Source: Streptomyces sp. LX-29 (GTDB lineage: Bacteria; Actinomycetota; Actinomycetes; Streptomycetales; Streptomycetaceae). From it: DNA of 64,000 nt. The stretch is taken from the NCBI RefSeq assembly GCF_029541745.1, contig NZ_CP089746.1, positions 1,178,001 to 1,242,000 of the forward strand, read 5' to 3'. Below are positions 59,369 through 64,000 of this stretch, in pieces. How positions within the stretch are numbered: position 1 is the stretch's first letter; the number at the start of each line of letters is the position of its first letter. A program made the position numbers and the translations under genes. Below the pieces are notes generated by a model. It made no database searches, was not told where the DNA came from, and saw only the letters and a list, made by a program, of their open reading frames with translations.

Positions 59369-60500
59369 GCTCGGCCTCCATCAGGGATACGAAGCGGTCG
59401 AACAGGTACGCGGCGTCGTGCGGGCCCGCGGCCGCCTCGGGGTGGTACTGGACGCTGAAGGCCGGCTGGTCGAGCAGCTGGAGGCCCTCCACCACGTTGT
59501 CGTTCAGGCAGACGTGGGAGACCTCGGCGCGGCCGTAGGGGGTGTCGGAGACCTTGTCGAGCGGGGCGTCGACGGCGAACCCGTGGTTGTGGGCGGTGAC
59601 CTCGACCTTGCCGGTGGTGCGGTCCTGCACCGGCTGGTTGATGCCGCGGTGGCCGTACTTCAGCTTGTACGTGCCGAAACCGAGGGCGCGGCCGAGGATC
59701 TGGTTGCCGAAGCAGATGCCGAAGAGCGGGGTCCTGCGCTCCAGCACCGCCTTCATGACGGAGACCGGGTGGTCGGCGGTGGCGGGGTCGCCGGGGCCGT
59801 TGGAGAAGAAGACGCCGTCGGGGGTGACGGCGTAGACGTCCTCGGCGGTCGCGGTGGCGGGCAGCACGTGCACCTCGATGCCGCGCTCGGCCATGCGGTG
59901 CGGAGTCATCCCCTTGATGCCGAGGTCGACGGCGGCGACGGTGAAGCGCTTCTCGCCGATCGCGGGGACGACGTACGTCTCCTTGGTGGCGACCTCGGCG
60001 GAGAGGTTGGCGCCCTTCATCTGGGGCTGCTCCTGGACCTTGGCCAGCAGCGCGGCGTCGGCGGCGATCGCATCGCCGGAGAAGATGCCCACGCGCATGG
60101 CGCCGCGCTCGCGCAGGTGGCGGGTGAGCGCGCGGGTGTCGATGCCGCTGATGCCGACCACGCCCTGGGCGGCGAGCTCATCGTCCAGGGAGCGACGGGA
60201 GCGCCAGTTCGAGGGGGTGCGGGCGGGGTCGCGGACCACATAGCCGGAGACCCAGATCCGCCCGGACTCGGGGTCCTCGTCGTTGACGCCGGTGTTGCCG
60301 ACGTGCGGGGCGGTCATGACGACCACCTGGCGGTGGTAGGAGGGGTCGGTGAGCGTCTCCTGGTAGCCGGTCATGCCGGTGGAGAACACCGCCTCGCCGA
60401 AGGTCTCCCCCACGGCCCCGTAGGCACGGCCGCGGAAGGTACGGCCGTCCTCCAAGACGAGTACGGCGGGGGCCTTGGCCCCCCTGGTGGAGGTCGTCAT
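59361..60500 (-). CDS. carA: Carbamoyl-phosphate synthase, small (glutaminase) subunit
   Basis: CarA (379 residues) releases ammonia from glutamine and channels it to CarB. The N-terminal CPSase domain is about 1-180 ([34 protein letters not shown]). The class I glutaminase domain is about 185-375, with [15 protein letters not shown] (catalytic Cys at the GIC) and [14 protein letters not shown] (His, Glu). The stop overlaps the carB start. The ATG overlaps the upstream membrane-protein stop (ATGA, 60497-60500). Both carbamoyl-phosphate uses, pyrimidine and arginine, depend on it. Confidence 0.97.
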
Positions 60501-61084
60501 CGTGCGCCTTCCTGCTGTGCGTTCATGGTGCTGAGGGCTTCGAGGGCCGCGGTCCAGTCGGCGTGCTCGACCGCGTGGTCGGAGCGGAAGCCGGAGTCGA
60601 TCAGTCGCTCGCCATGGGCCCAGGTGATCACCAGGAGCCCGCCCTCGGCGAGGACCTTGCCGGCGATGCCCTTGTCGAGCCGGGCGCCGCGGATCGCGCC
60701 GGTCGGGATGAAGAAGTCGCGCGCGCCCGGCCGGACCACGGCCAGCCCCTGGTCGGTCAGGGTGAGCTCGGCGCGGCTGCGGGTGCCCAGGCCGTGGGCG
60801 ACGATCCGGTCCAGCCACTGCCCGGCGGTGGTGGAGCCGTGGTAGCGGCCGCTCATCCGGAGCGTGGGGGCGCCGGGGTCGGCGGGGAGGGCGGGCAGCT
60901 CGGGCAGGTCGCCCTGGAGCGTGCCGCGCCACTTCCAGCCCTCGCGCATCAGCCAGTAGGCGAGCGCCACCACGAGGACCAGGCCGACGACCCAGCCGAT
61001 GCGCGCCGCCCAGTCGGTGACCTGCTCGGACCGCTGTTCGGCCATCACCAGGTCGGCCGCCGCCAGATGGATGAGAGGTGTCAC
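60497..61084 (-). CDS. Membrane-anchored PH-like protein in the pyr operon
   Basis: This 195-residue protein has one membrane helix at about 30-48 ([22 protein letters not shown]). A soluble PH-like/beta-rich domain follows, about 75-190 ([66 protein letters not shown]). The GTG start overlaps pyrC (GTGA, 61081-61084) and its stop overlaps carA. The same type of gene lies between pyrC and carA in mycobacteria (Rv1382), so the position is conserved. Function is unknown. Anchoring or scaffolding of the pyrimidine enzymes is one possibility, by context only. An ATG at MAEQRSEQ (about residue 14) is an alternative start. Confidence 0.85.
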   Translation of the reverse strand: MTPLIHLAAADLVMAEQRSEQVTDWAARIGWVVGLVLVVALAYWLMREGWKWRGTLQGDLPELPALPADPGAPTLRMSGRYHGSTTAGQWLDRIVAHGLGTRSRAELTLTDQGLAVVRPGARDFFIPTGAIRGARLDKGIAGKVLAEGGLLVITWAHGERLIDSGFRSDHAVEHADWTAALEALSTMNAQQEGAR

Positions 61085-62367
61085 GTCAGCTTTCCGTTCA
61101 CGACCGTCGCCCGGCCCCGCAGGAAGGTGTGCGTCACCCGTCCCGGCAGCTCACGGCCCTCGTACGGGGTGTTGCGGCTGCGGGAGGCGAAGCCCGCGGG
61201 GTTCACCACACCACGGTATGCCGGATCGACGAGCGTGAGGTTGGCGGGCTCGCCGGCGGCGACGGGGCGGCCGTGGCCGGCGAGTCGGCCGATGACGGCG
61301 GGGCGGAAGGACATCCGGTCGGCCACCCCGGCCCAGTCCAGCAGCCCGGTGTCGACCATCGTGTGCTGGACGACGGCGAGCGCGGTCTCCAGGCCCACCA
61401 TGCCCATGGCGGCCGCGCCCCACTCGCAGTCCTTGTCCTCGTGCGGGTGCGGGGCGTGGTCGGTGGCGACGCAGTCGATGGTGCCGTCGGCCAGCGCCTC
61501 GCGCAGCGCCAGCACGTCGGCCTCGGTGCGCAGCGGCGGGTTCACCTTGTAGACCGGGTTGTAGGAGCGCACCAGCTCGTCGGTGAGGAGCAGGTGGTGC
61601 GGGGTGACCTCGGCGGTGACGTTCCAGCCCTTGGACTTGGCCCAGCGCACGATCTCCACGGAGCCGGCGGTCGAGAGGTGGCAGATGTGCACCCGGGAGC
61701 CGACGTGGGCGGCGAGCAGCACATCGCGGGCGATGATCGACTCCTCGGCGACGGCGGGCCAGCCGGCCAGCCCGAGCTCCGCGGAGACGATGCCCTCGTT
61801 CATCTGGGCGCCCTCGGTCAGCCGGGGCTCCTGGGCGTGCTGGGCGATCACGCCGTCGAACGCCTTCACGTACTCCAGCGCGCGGCGCATGATCACGGCG
61901 TCGTCGACGCACTTGCCGTCGTCGGAGAAGACCCGCACCCCGGCCGCGGACTCGTGCATGGCGCCGAGCTCGGCGAGCTTCTTGCCCTCCAGCCCGACGG
62001 TGACGGCGCCGACCGGCTGGACGTCGCAGTAGCCGGACTCCCTGCCGAGCCGCCAGACCTGCTCCACGACGCCCGCGGTGTCGGCGACCGGGAAGGTGTT
62101 GGCCATCGCGTGCACGGCGGTGTAGCCGCCGACCGCGGCGGCCTTGGTGCCGGTCAGCACGGTCTCGGAGTCCTCGCGGCCCGGCTCGCGCAGATGGGTG
62201 TGGAGGTCGACCAGGCCGGGCAGCAGGATCTGGCCCGCGGCGTCGACGACGGTGGCCTCGCCGGCCTCCAGGTCGGTGCCGACGCGCGCGATGGTCTCGC
62301 CCTCGATCAGGACGTCCTGCGGTTCGCCGCCGAGGACCCGCGCACCGCGGATAAGAATCGTGCTCAT
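61081..62367 (-). CDS. pyrC: Dihydroorotase (type I)
   Basis: PyrC closes carbamoyl-aspartate to dihydroorotate. It is a 428-residue amidohydrolase. Zinc ligands are in [15 protein letters not shown] (about 55-69) and the downstream HVCHLSTA and CVATDHAPH (about 303, catalytic Asp) motifs, here [21 protein letters not shown] and [16 protein letters not shown]. The family end with LTLVDP-like text is present. The start is ATG 62367 ([13 protein letters not shown]), two bases after pyrB's stop. The stop overlaps the membrane gene. It acts with PyrB and PyrD in orotate synthesis. Confidence 0.97.
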   Translation of the reverse strand: MSTILIRGARVLGGEPQDVLIEGETIARVGTDLEAGEATVVDAAGQILLPGLVDLHTHLREPGREDSETVLTGTKAAAVGGYTAVHAMANTFPVADTAGVVEQVWRLGRESGYCDVQPVGAVTVGLEGKKLAELGAMHESAAGVRVFSDDGKCVDDAVIMRRALEYVKAFDGVIAQHAQEPRLTEGAQMNEGIVSAELGLAGWPAVAEESIIARDVLLAAHVGSRVHICHLSTAGSVEIVRWAKSKGWNVTAEVTPHHLLLTDELVRSYNPVYKVNPPLRTEADVLALREALADGTIDCVATDHAPHPHEDKDCEWGAAAMGMVGLETALAVVQHTMVDTGLLDWAGVADRMSFRPAVIGRLAGHGRPVAAGEPANLTLVDPAYRGVVNPAGFASRSRNTPYEGRELPGRVTHTFLRGRATVVNGKLT

Positions 62368-62369
62368 GG

Positions 62370-63362
62370 TTACTTGTTCTCCTCGGTGCGGGCGGTGGGG
62401 GCGGCGGGGGCGGTCGGCTCGCCGTCGAGGACGGCGCCGCCGAGCAGCAGGTAGAGCACGGCCATGCGGATCGAGACGCCGTTGGCGACCTGTTCGACGG
62501 CGGTGCAGCGGGGCGAGTCGGCGACCTCGGCCGTGATCTCCATGCCGCGGTTCATCGGGCCGGGGTGCATCACGATGGCGTGCTCCGGCATCCGGGCCAT
62601 GCGGTCGCCGTCCAGGCCGTAGCGGCGGGCGTACTCGCGCTCGGTCGGGAAGAAGGCGGCGTTCATGCGCTCGCGCTGGACGCGCAGCATCATCACGGCG
62701 TCGGACTTGGGCAGCACCGCGTCCAGGTCGTAGGAGACCTCGCAGGGCCAGGTGTGCACGCCGACCGGCACCAGGGTGGGCGGGGCGACCAGGGTCACCT
62801 CGGCGCCGAGGGTGTTCAGCAGGTGCACGTTGGAGCGGGCGACCCGGCTGTGCAGCACGTCGCCGACGATGGTGATCCGACGGCCGGAGAGGTCGTGGCC
62901 GACGCCGCCGGCCAGGTGGCGGCGCATGGTGAAGGCGTCCAGCAGCGCCTGCGTGGGGTGCTCGTGGGTGCCGTCGCCGGCGTTGACGACCGAGCCGCCG
63001 ATCCAGCCGGAGGTGGCGAGCCGGTGCGGGGCGCCGGAGTCGTGGTGCCGGATGACGACGGCGTCGGCGCCCATCGCCTCCAGGGTCAGCGCGGTGTCCT
63101 TCAGGGACTCGCCCTTGGAGACCGAGGAGCCCTTGGCGGAGAAGTTGATGACGTCCGCGGAGAGCCGCTTGGCGGCGGCCTCGAAGGAGATGCGGGTGCG
63201 GGTGGAGTCCTCGAAGAAGAGGTTGACGACGGTGCGGCCGCGCAGGGTGGGCAGCTTCTTGATCGGCCGGTCGGCGACTCGGGCCAGCTCCTCGGCGGTG
63301 TCGAGGATCAGGACGGCGTCGTCGCGGGTGAGATCGGCGGCCGAGATGAGGTGACGCTTCAT
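62370..63362 (-). CDS. pyrB: Aspartate carbamoyltransferase
   Basis: PyrB joins carbamoyl phosphate and aspartate. It is 330 residues (the enzyme often forms a complex with dihydroorotase). The carbamoyl-phosphate site is [22 protein letters not shown] (about 48-68), and further motifs are [18 protein letters not shown] (about 130-147) and [12 protein letters not shown] (about 262-273). The start is ATG 63362. There is a Pro/Ala tail of 15 residues. It follows pyrR by 92 bases, and pyrC follows by 2 bases, so pyrB-pyrC-membrane gene-carA-carB are a contiguous unit. Confidence 0.97.
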   Translation of the reverse strand: MKRHLISAADLTRDDAVLILDTAEELARVADRPIKKLPTLRGRTVVNLFFEDSTRTRISFEAAAKRLSADVINFSAKGSSVSKGESLKDTALTLEAMGADAVVIRHHDSGAPHRLATSGWIGGSVVNAGDGTHEHPTQALLDAFTMRRHLAGGVGHDLSGRRITIVGDVLHSRVARSNVHLLNTLGAEVTLVAPPTLVPVGVHTWPCEVSYDLDAVLPKSDAVMMLRVQRERMNAAFFPTEREYARRYGLDGDRMARMPEHAIVMHPGPMNRGMEITAEVADSPRCTAVEQVANGVSIRMAVLYLLLGGAVLDGEPTAPAAPTARTEENK

Positions 63363-63454
63363 CCGGTTGCTCCGTATGTGAGGCGGTTTGTCAGGCGTGC
63401 GGACGGGCAGGCGTGGGCAGCGTCCCGGGATCGCCCGGGCGCCGCACCGGCGCG

Positions 63455-64000
<546 letters not shown>

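Overview
The window is a piece of a high-GC actinomycete chromosome, almost certainly Streptomyces. The support is a third-codon-position GC bias so strong that long antisense frames stay open, GTG starts, many ATGA/GTGA stop-start overlaps, an actinobacterial integration host factor (mihF), a DUF2637 protein, a PriA without helicase motifs, and a PnuC-like riboflavin transporter (RibM) inside the rib operon. From general knowledge, the order pyrR-pyrB-pyrC-membrane gene-carA-carB-(pyrD)-pyrF-mihF-gmk-rpoZ-coaBC-metK-priA-fmt-rsmB-rpe and rib genes-PH gene also matches the conserved order in mycobacteria, so the window has a conserved housekeeping backbone with lineage-specific inserts.

Layout. 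1-9.7 kb: the 3' part of an aldehyde dehydrogenase with a DUF779 partner, a PAS-GGDEF-EAL cyclic-di-GMP protein coupled to a 54-residue small ORF, a secreted C39-type peptidase, a nucleoside-kinase-like P-loop protein, a promoter/micro-ORF/terminator cassette, and an EccA/CbbX-type AAA ATPase. 9.7-19.5 kb (minus strand): two CNNM/CorC-type CBS membrane proteins, a PH-domain protein, hisG and hisE, then the riboflavin operon ribD-ribE-ribM-ribBA-ribH behind an FMN riboswitch. 19.6-27.9 kb: accessory genes, comprising a frameshifted relic, a ROK regulator with a near-perfect palindromic operator facing an MFS/HTH/PEP-mutase operon, a uracil-type permease, an XRE (MmyB-type) regulator preceded by a frameshifted pentapeptide-repeat gene, and a DUF5995 protein. 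28-39 kb: a DavA/DavB-type oxidative amino acid decarboxylation pair, a LysR regulator divergent from a DHA2-type MFS pump, a tandem ABM-domain membrane protein, a guanine deaminase, an Lrp regulator, an amino acid permease and a DUF2637 protein. 39-46 kb: guaB1, a SorC-type regulator, rpe, rsmB, fmt and a small HTH protein with a structured leader. 46.3-64 kb: a stretch with a tandem duplication of the priA 3' end, then priA, metK, coaBC, rpoZ, gmk, mihF, and the complete UMP pathway set (pyrF, pyrD, carB, carA, pyrC, pyrB, pyrR).

How the genes work together. carAB-pyrBCDF make orotate and then UMP, and PyrR at the head of the array is the expected UMP-sensing regulator. uraA, guaD and guaB1 add base uptake and purine salvage. 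ribBA and hisG/hisE both draw on nucleotide and pentose precursors, and ribM is under the same FMN riboswitch as synthesis. The most unusual items are the frameshifted pentapeptide-repeat gene next to its regulator, the micro-ORF cassette near 7.1 kb, the structured leader near 45.7 kb, the priA 3' duplication, and the fused ABM-ABM-membrane protein. I saw no rRNA, tRNA, CRISPR array, insertion sequence or prophage.
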